Below, in pieces: positions 8,522-17,492 of a stretch of 64,000 bases of DNA. This DNA is from Trichormus sp. M33_DOE_039. GTDB taxonomy: Bacteria; Cyanobacteriota; Cyanobacteriia; Cyanobacteriales; Nostocaceae. Under the pieces are notes generated by a model that did not search any database, had not been told where the DNA came from, and saw only the letters and a program-made list of their open reading frames with translations. Made by a program: the position numbers and the translations under genes. The number at the start of each line of letters is the position of its first letter. Position 1 is the stretch's first letter. The stretch spans positions 62,001 to 126,000 of the forward strand of contig DVDT01000047.1 of the NCBI GenBank assembly GCA_015296085.1. Direction: 5' to 3'.

Positions 8522-9349
8522 ATGCACTGGTTGTTTACAGGACGTTTAAGTGTAGATAAACTCACGGTTAAGATTGCAGGATTGCCGTCAAATTTGCAAG
8601 GCTTAAAGTTAGTACAGTTATCAGATTTCCATTACGATGGATTGCGACTATCTGAAGAATTACTAGAGGAAGCGATCGCAGTTACTAACGAAGCTGAACC
8701 AGATTTAATAGTACTAACTGGTGATTATGTCACTGATGATCCTACACCAATTCACCAACTGGCATTAAGACTTAAATATCTACAAAGTCAATATGGCATT
8801 TATGCTGTATTAGGCAATCATGATATTCACTATAATCACTCTCAAGCCGAAGTTACTCAAGCATTAACTAGTATCGGTGTTAATGTCCTGTGGAATGAAA
8901 TTGCTTACCCTCTAGGAAAAGATTTACCAATAGTAGGACTAGCTGATTATTGGTCAAGAGAATTCAATCCAGCACCACTTATGGAACAACTCCAGTCATC
9001 TACACCCCGAATAGTTTTATCTCATAACCCAGATACCGCTAAAATTTTAGAACAATGGCGAGTAGATTTGCAGTTATCCGGTCACACTCATGGAGGACAT
9101 ATTGTCTTACCCGGTATAGGGCCTGTAGTTTACCACTATAAAAAACTCCTCAAGCAAATTCCTAAAAAACTGCGGCGTTGGATTCCATTGCTGTTAGGAG
9201 ATTGTTCTAAAGTAGTGCGATATTGGGAATGGGCGCAAGGATATCACCAAGTTTCCAGTAATCAATTGTATGTCAATCGCGGCTTGGGAACTTATCGACC
9301 AGGACGCTTATTTTGTCCTCCAGAAGTGACTGTCATCACGTTAACTTAA
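8522..9349 (+). CDS. Metallophosphoesterase (YaeI/YkuE-like), copy 2
   Basis: A 275-residue paralogue of the preceding gene, colinear over its full length, with all metal motifs kept (SDFHYDG, LTGDYV, LGNHD, SHNPD, SGHTHGG). Sequence divergence is spread evenly, so the duplication is not recent. The largest differences lie in the region before the final VNRGLGTY block, which may affect substrate choice. The 156-bp gap contains AT-rich sequence and short repeats, so separate promoters are possible. Function is inferred from the family only. Confidence 0.88.
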   Translation: MHWLFTGRLSVDKLTVKIAGLPSNLQGLKLVQLSDFHYDGLRLSEELLEEAIAVTNEAEPDLIVLTGDYVTDDPTPIHQLALRLKYLQSQYGIYAVLGNHDIHYNHSQAEVTQALTSIGVNVLWNEIAYPLGKDLPIVGLADYWSREFNPAPLMEQLQSSTPRIVLSHNPDTAKILEQWRVDLQLSGHTHGGHIVLPGIGPVVYHYKKLLKQIPKKLRRWIPLLLGDCSKVVRYWEWAQGYHQVSSNQLYVNRGLGTYRPGRLFCPPEVTVITLT

Positions 9350-10327
9350 CAGTCATTAGCCATTATTTTTTCTCTCTCATTACCCCTGCTTTCCTCGTCC
9401 CCAGCCTATAAAAACGACAATAACCGCCTCAAGCTAAGAAGGAAAATATCATTAGCTTACGGCGGTTCAGTAAATGTGCAATTGTTAGAGAAGATGGAAA
9501 AAACAGAGATAAAAAATAACTCAACTAAGGTGGACACGGTTCGCAACCATTACCCTCAGAATCTGGCATCCTTGATTCCAATAGGCAGGCATTTCTGGCT
9601 GTAAGTTCAAAACCTCCACAAATAAATCAATAAACTCAAGGCGAAAACACTTATACTAGGATGCGACCAACGAGTTTAAGATTGCGAATCATTAAGGTTT
9701 TAGAGCAGGAGGTACAGGCTCTAATTCAGGGTTTGTTTTTAATTAACTTTTAACCTGTTTGTACCTTGGTCTTAATTTAGCACCTTTTTTTTCTGGTGAG
9801 CTATCTATTTACTAAACTTGAACACCATTAACTTGTCGCAACAATTGAGAAAGTTTTCTTAAAACTTTTCAGGTCAGAACTAGGAAACAGAGAACAGGAG
9901 AAAAACAAGCGACCTATTTTCTGAGAGGGTTTAAACCCACCTGACGAAACAAGGAGGCTTGACTATATTTGCTTCCTGCGTTGCTTTCACCTGTCATCTG
10001 TAACCCTTCACCTGTGTTGCTTAAAAAGAAATGTTGGTAACTCTTAACTATTCATAAAAATCAATATATAGATAGATTTTTGGTGCAGGTCATGGTTTAT
10101 GATTTACCCGCAGGTTTGTCAGCAATCAGTTTCAGATACTCAGGAAGTTAATCAACGCTAGTAACAGACTATTCCCGTGTCTGATACTCTGTTATCCTCA
10201 TCTAAGAGGTGGAGTTGCAGCATGAGTTGATATTCAAACAAATATTTTTTGCTGAATTGCCACGAATAAAGACTAAACTAAAAAGTCTTGTGCAGCAAAA
10301 CGCCTAACTTATATAAATGATCTAATC
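9350..10327. other. Long gene-free stretch upstream of serA
   Basis: About 980 bp without a convincing reading frame. It holds a strong hairpin at 9422-9467, a 12-bp palindrome GGGTTTAAACCC at 9927-9938, and paired segments AGGTACA (near 9711) and TGTACCT (near 9760). Several AT-rich stretches could be promoters. I see no match to tmRNA, 6S RNA, RNase P or a riboswitch that I can defend. Confidence 0.5.
9422..9467. other. Strong hairpin (two-part inverted repeat) downstream of metallophosphoesterases
   Basis: Arms AACCGCC (9422-9428) and AAGCTAA (9431-9437) pair exactly with TTAGCTT (9452-9458) and GGCGGTT (9461-9467). This gives 14 base pairs with a 2x2 internal loop and a 14-nt apical loop. 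No T-run follows on either strand, so a simple intrinsic terminator is unlikely. It could be a processing site, part of a small RNA or a repeat element. Confidence 0.6.
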
Positions 10328-11908
10328 ATGTCTAAGGTTCTCGTCTCCGATCCTATCGACCAAGCTGGGATTGACATTCTCTCTCAAGTTGCTACTGTTG
10401 ATGTCAATACAGGTCTCAAACCAGCAGAATTAATAGAAATTATTGGTGAGTACGATGCGTTGATGATTCGTTCGGGAACGCGGGTGACTCAAGAAATCAT
10501 TGAAGCAGGTACTCAACTGAAAATCATTGGTCGTGCCGGTGTTGGTGTAGATAATGTAGATGTGCCTGCTGCTACTCGCCGAGGAATTGTCGTCGTTAAT
10601 TCCCCGGAAGGTAATACTATTGCTGCGGCTGAACACGCCTTAGCAATGATGTTGTCCTTGTCCCGTCACATTCCCGATGCTAACGCTTCAGTGAAAAGCG
10701 GTGTGTGGGATCGAAAAACTTTTGTAGGGGCGGAAGTATACAAGAAAACTATCGGTATCGTCGGCTTGGGTAAAATTGGTTCTCATGTGGCTGCCGTTGC
10801 TAAAGCTATGGGAATGAAACTACTAGCTTACGATCCCTTCATTTCTACAGAACGGGCAGAACAAATTGGTTGTCAGTTGGTAGATTTCGATTTGCTGATT
10901 CAGCAAGCAGATTATATTACCCTACATATCCCCAAAACTCCAGAAACAGCCCATCTGATCAATGCTGAAACTCTGGCGAAAATGAAGCCCACAACCCGGA
11001 TTATTAACTGCGCTCGTGGTGGGATCATTGATGAAGCAGCTTTAGCCGCAGCGATTAAAGCAGGAACGATCGCAGGTGCAGCGTTAGATGTGTTCGAGTC
11101 TGAACCATTGGGCGAATCAGAATTGCGATCGCTCGGAAAAGAAATCATCCTTACACCCCACTTAGGCGCATCCACAACGGAAGCACAAGTGAATGTAGCC
11201 ATAGACGTAGCCGAACAAATCCGCGATGTACTTCTAGGTTTACCCGCCCGTTCCGCCGTTAACATCCCCGGACTAGGCCCCGATGTTCTAGAAGAACTCA
11301 AACCCTATATGCAGCTAGCAGAAACCTTGGGTAACTTGGTCGGACAGCTAGCAGGTGGTCGGGTGGAATTGCTCAACGTCCGCCTCCAAGGTGAACTTGC
11401 AACCAACAAGAGTCAGCCGCTAGTAATCGCCGCCCTCAAAGGCTTACTTTACCAAGCCCTCAGAGAACGAGTAAATTATGTCAACGCCAACATCGAAGCC
11501 AAAGAACGCGGAATTCGCGTTATTGAAACCCGCGATTCTTCGGCGCGTGACTACGCTGGTTCATTACGTTTAGAAGCCACAGGAACTTTAGGTACTCATT
11601 CTGTGACTGGTGCATTGTTAGGTGACAAAGAAATTCACCTCACCGATGTTGATGGTTTCCCCATTAACGTCCCACCCAGCAAATATATGCTGTTTACCCT
11701 GCACCGCGATATGCCTGGAATCATCGGCAAACTCGGTTCTTTATTGGGGAGCTTTAATGTGAATATTGCCAGTATGCAAGTAGGCCGCAAAATCGTGCGT
11801 GGCGATGCAGTGATGGCACTCAGCATTGATGATCCCTTACCAGAGGGGATTTTAGCAGAGATTACCAAAGTACCTGGCATTCGGGATGCGTACACAGTAA
11901 CTTTATAA
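10328..11908 (+). CDS. serA: D-3-phosphoglycerate dehydrogenase
   Basis: A 526-residue long-form PGDH, catalysing the first step of serine synthesis: 3-phosphoglycerate to 3-phosphohydroxypyruvate with NAD. The order is catalytic and Rossmann domains (GLGKIGS near 147-153, NCARGGIIDEAAL with the substrate Arg, HLGAS with the catalytic His), the intervening ASB domain, and a C-terminal ACT domain (LHRDMPGIIGKLGSLLG) that in this family binds serine or tetramerises. Length matches the usual 525-530 of cyanobacterial and plant forms. The start ATG 10328 fits the family N-terminus MSKVLVSDPID. It is followed 77 bp later by prmA in the same orientation. Confidence 0.97.
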   Translation: MSKVLVSDPIDQAGIDILSQVATVDVNTGLKPAELIEIIGEYDALMIRSGTRVTQEIIEAGTQLKIIGRAGVGVDNVDVPAATRRGIVVVNSPEGNTIAAAEHALAMMLSLSRHIPDANASVKSGVWDRKTFVGAEVYKKTIGIVGLGKIGSHVAAVAKAMGMKLLAYDPFISTERAEQIGCQLVDFDLLIQQADYITLHIPKTPETAHLINAETLAKMKPTTRIINCARGGIIDEAALAAAIKAGTIAGAALDVFESEPLGESELRSLGKEIILTPHLGASTTEAQVNVAIDVAEQIRDVLLGLPARSAVNIPGLGPDVLEELKPYMQLAETLGNLVGQLAGGRVELLNVRLQGELATNKSQPLVIAALKGLLYQALRERVNYVNANIEAKERGIRVIETRDSSARDYAGSLRLEATGTLGTHSVTGALLGDKEIHLTDVDGFPINVPPSKYMLFTLHRDMPGIIGKLGSLLGSFNVNIASMQVGRKIVRGDAVMALSIDDPLPEGILAEITKVPGIRDAYTVTL

Positions 11909-11984
11909 AGGCAAAAGTAAAAAGGTAAAAGTAAAAAGACAGTCTACTTCTTTTGCCTTTTGCCTTTTTACTTTTTACTTCTTT
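11909..11984. repeat. A/T-asymmetric inverted short repeat between serA and prmA
   Basis: A purine-rich half (copies of AAGGTAAAAGTAAAAAG) is followed by its near complement (CTTTTGCCTTTTTACTTTTTAC). It can fold into a long imperfect hairpin ending just before the prmA start codon. It may attenuate read-through from serA, but could be only a repeat relic. Confidence 0.6.
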
Positions 11985-11985
11985 T

Positions 11986-12906
11986 ATGGCAAACACTTGG
12001 TGGGAATTACAGATTTTATGTGAACCAGCGTTAGAAGACTCGGTTTTCTGGCGATTGGAAGATTTTGGTTGTCGGGGAACAGCCAGTGAAAGAAAGGGAA
12101 CTGACTTTTTAGTCAAGGGTTACTTGCCAACATTTCAAGCACAGCTACTAGATTTAGCGGCATTGGGGCTATGGCTACGTCAAGATGCCCTGTGTGTCGG
12201 GTTATCTAGTCCCAGCTTGAGTTGGCAGCTAATTGATGAAGAAGATTGGGCTAGTAGCTGGAAACAATACTGGCAACCGCAAGAAATAGGCGATCGCTTT
12301 CTCATCAACCCCGCATGGCTACCATTACCAGAAAACTCAGACAGGTTAGTGATTCGTCTCGACCCTGGTGTAGCCTTTGGTACGGGCAACCACGCCACTA
12401 CTCAACTGTGTTTAGAATCTCTAGAGATGCGCTTAAGTGCCGTCCCACAGTCTTTTGTGGGAACAGGTGGTAAACGAGAGCCTGTTGTAATTGCGGATAT
12501 TGGTTGTGGTTCTGGTATCCTTTCCGTTGGGGCAGTACTATTAGGAGCAGAGAAAGCCTACGCTGTAGATACTGATCCCTTAGCAGTGCAATCCACCTTT
12601 AGTAATCGCGCACTCAATGATATTAGTCCAGAACGCATAGTCCCCGCAGAAGGTAGTGTGGACATTTTGAAAAAACTCATTGAAAAGCCGGTAGACGGAA
12701 TTGTCTGCAATATTTTGGCTGATGTGATTATTCAGTTAGTTCCAGAAATCACCGAAATATCTAAATCTAGCACTTGGGCTATTTTTAGTGGCATTTTAAT
12801 AGAACAATCCAACTCTGTAGCTGAGGCTTTAGAAAAACATGGTTGGGTAGTCGCTACCATGTGGAAACGCAAAGAATGGTGCTGTTTAAATGTGCGCCGT
12901 TCTTAA
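11986..12906 (+). CDS. prmA: Ribosomal protein L11 methyltransferase
   Basis: A 306-residue SAM-dependent methyltransferase that modifies ribosomal protein L11. The N-terminal half holds the substrate-recognition region. The catalytic half has [14 protein letters not shown], the SAM-binding [13 protein letters not shown] and the CNILADV block characteristic of PrmA. I choose ATG 11986 because the upstream in-frame TTG at 11953 lies within a repeat. Residues [10 protein letters not shown] fit the family start. The inserted segment between FGTGNH and DIGCG is slightly longer than in enterobacteria. It probably shares a transcript with serA. Confidence 0.95.
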   Translation: MANTWWELQILCEPALEDSVFWRLEDFGCRGTASERKGTDFLVKGYLPTFQAQLLDLAALGLWLRQDALCVGLSSPSLSWQLIDEEDWASSWKQYWQPQEIGDRFLINPAWLPLPENSDRLVIRLDPGVAFGTGNHATTQLCLESLEMRLSAVPQSFVGTGGKREPVVIADIGCGSGILSVGAVLLGAEKAYAVDTDPLAVQSTFSNRALNDISPERIVPAEGSVDILKKLIEKPVDGIVCNILADVIIQLVPEITEISKSSTWAIFSGILIEQSNSVAEALEKHGWVVATMWKRKEWCCLNVRRS

Positions 12907-12969
12907 ACACAGGTAGAATACAGAATTAGCACAGAGTGAATATCTGCCTTTGGGTTTCACAATTATCGA

Positions 12970-13713
12970 TTAGCAATGTGACAAAAAAAGATCTATTCGG
13001 TTTACCCGAAATGACTTTTCACTCACATTTCTATAACCTAAACCTACTAACCGAGGTATAGATGGTAAATGTCCTTTAGGTGCATCTAGACTGAAGTTAT
13101 ATTCATCATGTTTAACCCATATCTTTTTAGTGGGGTTTATTATCCATCCAACTTTATATGCAAATTGCTGACAATCGTTACTAGCTTGTAAAATACTTTT
13201 TTGAATGCTAAAACCAAATTTACCTTGACTATATTTAACTCACAAATCATTAATATTTCTAAAGTCTTGAGCAGATAATTTTTGAATTTCCTTATCAACT
13301 AACCATCGTCCCTTTTGATGTCCACATATTTTCAGTATCACAGAGTAAGTCTCTTGATCAGCCTCTTGCCATTTTTGTTCTTTTAACAGGCTTTCTAATT
13401 TACTATAATCCATACCATTAACAGTAGAAGCTATGAATAATTTTTCTACTAATTGTGATATTTCTTTTAATCTAGTCTGAGTTTCTAAACCTTGCTTCTC
13501 AGACTTTTTTACTGTATCTTTCGTTATCTGTAATTCACGTTTTAACTCTTTAATTTCGGTACACAAATCTTGAAAATTTGAATTCATATTTTGTAGATAA
13601 ATTGCCTTTAATTCTTGCAATTCCTCACGACTGCGCCGCAGTTCTTCTATTGCTTTTTCGTAATAACTTAATGGTGTTGTAAATTGACTGTTATCTGGTT
13701 TAAACATTAGCAA
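12970..13713 (-). pseudogene. GUN4-domain protein gene interrupted by a TGA stop
   Basis: The frame opens at ATG 13713 with an N-terminal coiled coil closely similar to the next gene upstream (TPLSYYEKAIEELRRSREEL), followed by a GUN4 domain (MDYSKLESLLKEQKWQEADQETY). It meets TGA at 13240-13242. Reading on in the same frame gives VKYSQGKFGFSIQKS and continues to VGLGYRNVSEKS with a natural TAA at 12970-12972. The intact neighbour has NKLWVKHSQGKFGF there, so a conserved Trp codon TGG has become TGA. The remaining 90 codons carry no other defect, which suggests a recent nonsense mutation, a sequencing error or occasional read-through. The 157-residue product lacks the GUN4 C-terminal half. 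Confidence 0.85.
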
Positions 13714-13812
13714 TACCGTTACAATTACAATAGGGGATTTTAAGTAAATTTGGGATTATTTGCAAAAATAATATAGGTTGAATATATTTAATCTTTAAAA
13801 AAAATTTATTCA

Positions 13813-14739
13813 TTAATAACGTGATAGAAAAATTTTAATTCGGTGTGCAACTTCACCGACATTTCTAGAATCTAAACCAACCAAACGAGATGTAGAGGGT
13901 AAGTGTCCCTTACTAGAATCTAAGCTAAAGTTATATTCCCCATATTTCAACCATTCAGTATTAGCTAAACCTGCTAACCATCCAACTCTATATGCAAAAT
14001 GTTTATAATCTTTCTTGGCTTGCCAAATATTTTTTTGAACACTGAAGCCAAATTTTCCTTGACTATGTTTAACCCATAGTTTATTTATAATTTCCAGGTC
14101 TTGACGAGGCAACGTTTTGATTTCACGATCATCTAGCCAGCCTTCTTCACTACGATCGCAAATTTTAAGGATCACAATGTAAGTCTCTTGATCAGCTTCT
14201 TGCCATTTATTGTCTGTTAAAAGTTGCTGTAAATTTCTATAATCTATCCCAGACATATGAGAAACAAGTGTTAATTCTGCTGACAAGTGAGATAATTGTA
14301 ACTGTAAATTTGATAGGTACCCCAGAATCTCTGTTTGAGGAACGATCGCCTGAGATGGAGAAGTAATTTGAGATAATTTCTCGTTTATTTGTGCTAAATC
14401 CTCAATAATTCGATTGTTCATATTCCTTTCATCGATCATACCTTCTTGAATAATTTCTAATTTCTGTTGAGAATCTGAAGCAGTTTTTTGCATCTCCAAT
14501 AAATTTGTCTGAATTTCTGCTGTTTTTCTTTCAGAACTTACTAATTTCTCGTGTGTATTCTTCAGTTCATCTTTTAATTGCTGAATTTCTGAATTCAAAG
14601 ATTGAGTAAGAGAATTAACGTTTTGTAAATATACATCTTTTATATCCTGTAATTCTTCACGACCACGCCTGAGTTCTTCTATAGCTATTTCATAATATTC
14701 TAGAGGAGTTTTTCCTTGATTTTTATCTACCTTAAACAT
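13813..14739 (-). CDS. Coiled-coil GUN4-domain protein
   Basis: A 308-residue protein with a long coiled coil (residues about 15-125) and a C-terminal GUN4 domain (about 163-300). Typical GUN4 blocks are LLTDNKWQEADQETY, the LWVKHSQGKFGFSVQ core and the YNFSLDSSKGHLPS loop. Canonical GUN4 binds protoporphyrin IX and Mg-protoporphyrin and stimulates Mg-chelatase. Extra GUN4 proteins in filamentous cyanobacteria are often fused to signalling domains, and their ligands are unknown. It sits 22 bp downstream of another coiled-coil gene and 99 bp upstream of a broken paralogue, in one operon. Its role in tetrapyrrole sensing is inferred only. Confidence 0.85.
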   Translation of the reverse strand: MFKVDKNQGKTPLEYYEIAIEELRRGREELQDIKDVYLQNVNSLTQSLNSEIQQLKDELKNTHEKLVSSERKTAEIQTNLLEMQKTASDSQQKLEIIQEGMIDERNMNNRIIEDLAQINEKLSQITSPSQAIVPQTEILGYLSNLQLQLSHLSAELTLVSHMSGIDYRNLQQLLTDNKWQEADQETYIVILKICDRSEEGWLDDREIKTLPRQDLEIINKLWVKHSQGKFGFSVQKNIWQAKKDYKHFAYRVGWLAGLANTEWLKYGEYNFSLDSSKGHLPSTSRLVGLDSRNVGEVAHRIKIFLSRY

Positions 14740-14761
14740 AAATTAAATTCCTATATTATAA

Positions 14762-15664
14762 TTATTCGTTATTATTCAATAGCTTTGGTGAGTAATTAGC
14801 ATGTAAAGTTAAGCTATCTCTATCGTTATCACTTTCCATAACACCACGCCAACATTTACACAACAATCCGTAATTAATCCAATCTTGAATAGCTCTTTTT
14901 TTTAACTCTGGAGACCGGCTCACTAAAGCAGCCATTCTTTCTGCATTATGTTGTAGTTGTCCATAAACTTTCAACACTTCATCAATTGGTGTGTTCTCAT
15001 TTAACTTACTCAACTCGTAACATTCGCTGAGTTCATAAAGCTCAACATCAGACAACATACCGCCTGGTTTCCAGGATATCTTCAGCTTTTGTCTACATTT
15101 ATCCAAAGGAGATGGTAATGCGTGGACTAAATATCTTTTCAACTCATGCCGAATTATTTCGATTTCTGTCTTTATATTTTTACATATTTCATCTACTATC
15201 TGATTAGCATCTTGAAACAACTTATTTTCTAAAATCTCAATTTTTTGTATACTTTTATAGATACTGTCATCAGCTAGGCTAATTGCATCCATAATGGACA
15301 ATGTCATTTGATTGATACGGTTTTCTAGATAAAAGTCTGTTTCTGCAAGAGTTTCACTAATAGCTTGTTTGGTTTCAGAAATAGCTTGTTTACGGATAGT
15401 TTCTATTGTTTCTAAATTTTTTTTCAATTTCCCATCTGCTGTTTCCAAGAGCTGATTAATATCAGCCACAGTTTTAGTTTCTAATTTTTCAGTATCTTTG
15501 ATTGTCTGAGCAATACGTTGTTGAGTTATATAATCAAGTTTGTTTGCTAAAGGATACAGTTTGTTATCAAACAATCCACCTATTTCTCTACGAAAATCCT
15601 TGATAATATTTTTTGATGCACCTTCAAATTTCTTAACAAGACCTGAAAATAGAAAACCGAGCAT
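14762..15664 (-). CDS. Large coiled-coil protein, first gene of GUN4 operon
   Basis: A 300-residue protein of no recognised family. Residues about 15-170 are continuous amphipathic helix with alternating Ile/Leu and charged residues (RIAQTIKDTEKLETKTVADI), including a short internal repeat (KQAISETKQAISET). The C-terminal 100 residues form a separate helical region. The N-terminus MLGFLFSGLVKKFEG is amphipathic and may touch a membrane. There is no enzyme motif. It starts a probable operon with two GUN4-domain proteins that also carry coiled coils, so it may act as their scaffold (inference from context). Confidence 0.75.
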   Translation of the reverse strand: MLGFLFSGLVKKFEGASKNIIKDFRREIGGLFDNKLYPLANKLDYITQQRIAQTIKDTEKLETKTVADINQLLETADGKLKKNLETIETIRKQAISETKQAISETLAETDFYLENRINQMTLSIMDAISLADDSIYKSIQKIEILENKLFQDANQIVDEICKNIKTEIEIIRHELKRYLVHALPSPLDKCRQKLKISWKPGGMLSDVELYELSECYELSKLNENTPIDEVLKVYGQLQHNAERMAALVSRSPELKKRAIQDWINYGLLCKCWRGVMESDNDRDSLTLHANYSPKLLNNNE

Positions 15665-15687
15665 TTCTCAACACCCTTTACTAGATG

Positions 15688-15727
15688 AAATAGATGTTAT
15701 TTATAAATATATAAATAACATCTATTT
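15688..15727. promoter_or_regulatory. Perfect 18-bp inverted repeat in the GUN4 operon leader
   Basis: Arms at 15688-15705 and 15710-15727 are perfectly complementary over 18 bp with a 4-nt AATA loop (AAATAGATGTTATTTATA and its complement). It lies 23 bp upstream of the start codon at 15664, thus in the promoter or 5' leader of the minus-strand operon. A T-run follows on the plus strand only. It may be an operator or an RNA hairpin controlling the operon. Confidence 0.6.
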
Positions 15728-16039
15728 TTTTAAGTGTCGATGACAAATATTGATTGAACAAAACCGTAAAAATTCGGTGGACAAACTATATATTGATGAA
15801 TAATAAGTTGATAATTATAGACGTATATACGAGTTTTGTTATGGATATAACTTACTTTGTGCGCGAAGCGCAACACAAGCGCGATATGCTGGGAATATAG
15901 GAATCCGACTTGATTATTGAAATTACTTACATAGATAGAGAAAAGGAAACATATGTGTACTGATTTTTTCAGACATCAAAATATGATTCCTATAGATAGT
16001 AGGCTGATTTATATTGATGATTAATTAACATCAAAGAGA
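15728..16039. other. Gene-free AT-rich spacer
   Basis: Upstream of the GUN4 operon and downstream of the convergent-facing terminator hairpin. It is AT-rich with a small GC-rich patch (GCGCGAAGCGC near 15861-15871). I see no gene or recognised site. Confidence 0.4.
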
Positions 16040-16071
16040 GTTTAGAGGCGTGAATGTTTACGCCTCTAAAC
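16040..16071 (-). terminator. Hairpin terminator of thioredoxin gene
   Basis: A perfect 12-bp stem: GTTTAGAGGCGT (16040-16051) pairs with ACGCCTCTAAAC (16060-16071) around an 8-nt loop. It lies just past the thioredoxin stop. The T-run is weak, so termination is likely but not certain. Confidence 0.7.
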
Positions 16072-16081
16072 TTAACATTTG

Positions 16082-16399
16082 TTAAAGTAAACCTTGCAAC
16101 CTTTGAACTAACTGTGGTGCTTGCAAAACACCTTCAACTCGATCAACGGCTCGACCGTCCTTAAACAATACCAGTGTCGGTAGAGCATAAATTTCATGCT
16201 GACTGGCTAATTCTGTGTATTTTTCCGTGTCAATTTTGACAATACGCAAACGTCCTTGTAATTGAGCATTGACTTGCTCTAAAATCGGCCCCATCATCTG
16301 GCAAGGGCCACACCATTCAGCATAAAAATCTACTAAAACAGGTACATCAGAAGTAGATAGCATCTCATCAAAGCTGTTGAATTGTTTGTTAGTAGCCAT
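16082..16399 (-). CDS. Thioredoxin, y-type
   Basis: A 105-residue thioredoxin with the WCGPC active site (Cys30/Cys33) and the cis-Pro in ALPTLVLF. The block KIDTEKYTELA and the EGVLQAPQLV C-terminus resemble plant plastid thioredoxin y and its cyanobacterial relatives, which reduce peroxiredoxins and related antioxidant enzymes. I start at ATG 16399 (MATNKQF); the frame extends three codons to another ATG at 16408. The gene is monocistronic with a clear hairpin after the stop, and is divergent from fabG. Confidence 0.92.
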   Translation of the reverse strand: MATNKQFNSFDEMLSTSDVPVLVDFYAEWCGPCQMMGPILEQVNAQLQGRLRIVKIDTEKYTELASQHEIYALPTLVLFKDGRAVDRVEGVLQAPQLVQRLQGLL

Positions 16400-16639
16400 A
16401 TGACACACACCAATTCTTTATTGATTGAATTCAATCTTAATGTCTGCTTTCAAAAAACGGTGTAACATTATTTTGTTTTTATTGTTGCAAAAGGAATTGG
16501 GGATTGCGGACTTGGGGAATAGGTTCTGGGAAAGAGATTTTGAGCATCAAATACTTTTTAAAATTTGGAATTCTTGATCAGTTGTAGGTACAAATCACCA
16601 TAAGATAATTAGCGCGGTAATTGAAATTTTGAGGAATAG

Positions 16640-17398
<759 letters not shown>

Positions 17399-17492
17399 AT
17401 TTGGGAATGGGGATTGGGGAATGGGGAATGAGGCATTGGGCATCAGTTAAAATCTTCTCTACACCCTTACACCCCTACACCCCTACACCCCT
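17399..17492. repeat. G-rich then C-rich short tandem repeats
   Basis: GGGGATTGGGGAATGGGGAA-type units (from 17404) and ACACCCCTACACCCCT units (from 17460) fill the space between convergent fabG and the transferase gene. Complementary G- and C-rich halves could fold together and act as a terminator. Confidence 0.7.

Noticed and set aside
9650-9800. 6S RNA, tmRNA or riboswitch before serA
   Set aside because: Some pairing is present, but no recognisable conserved core of any such RNA.
10912-11301. Reverse-strand frame inside serA
   Set aside because: It overlaps a well-supported gene and has antisense-like Ser/Pro/Thr-rich composition.
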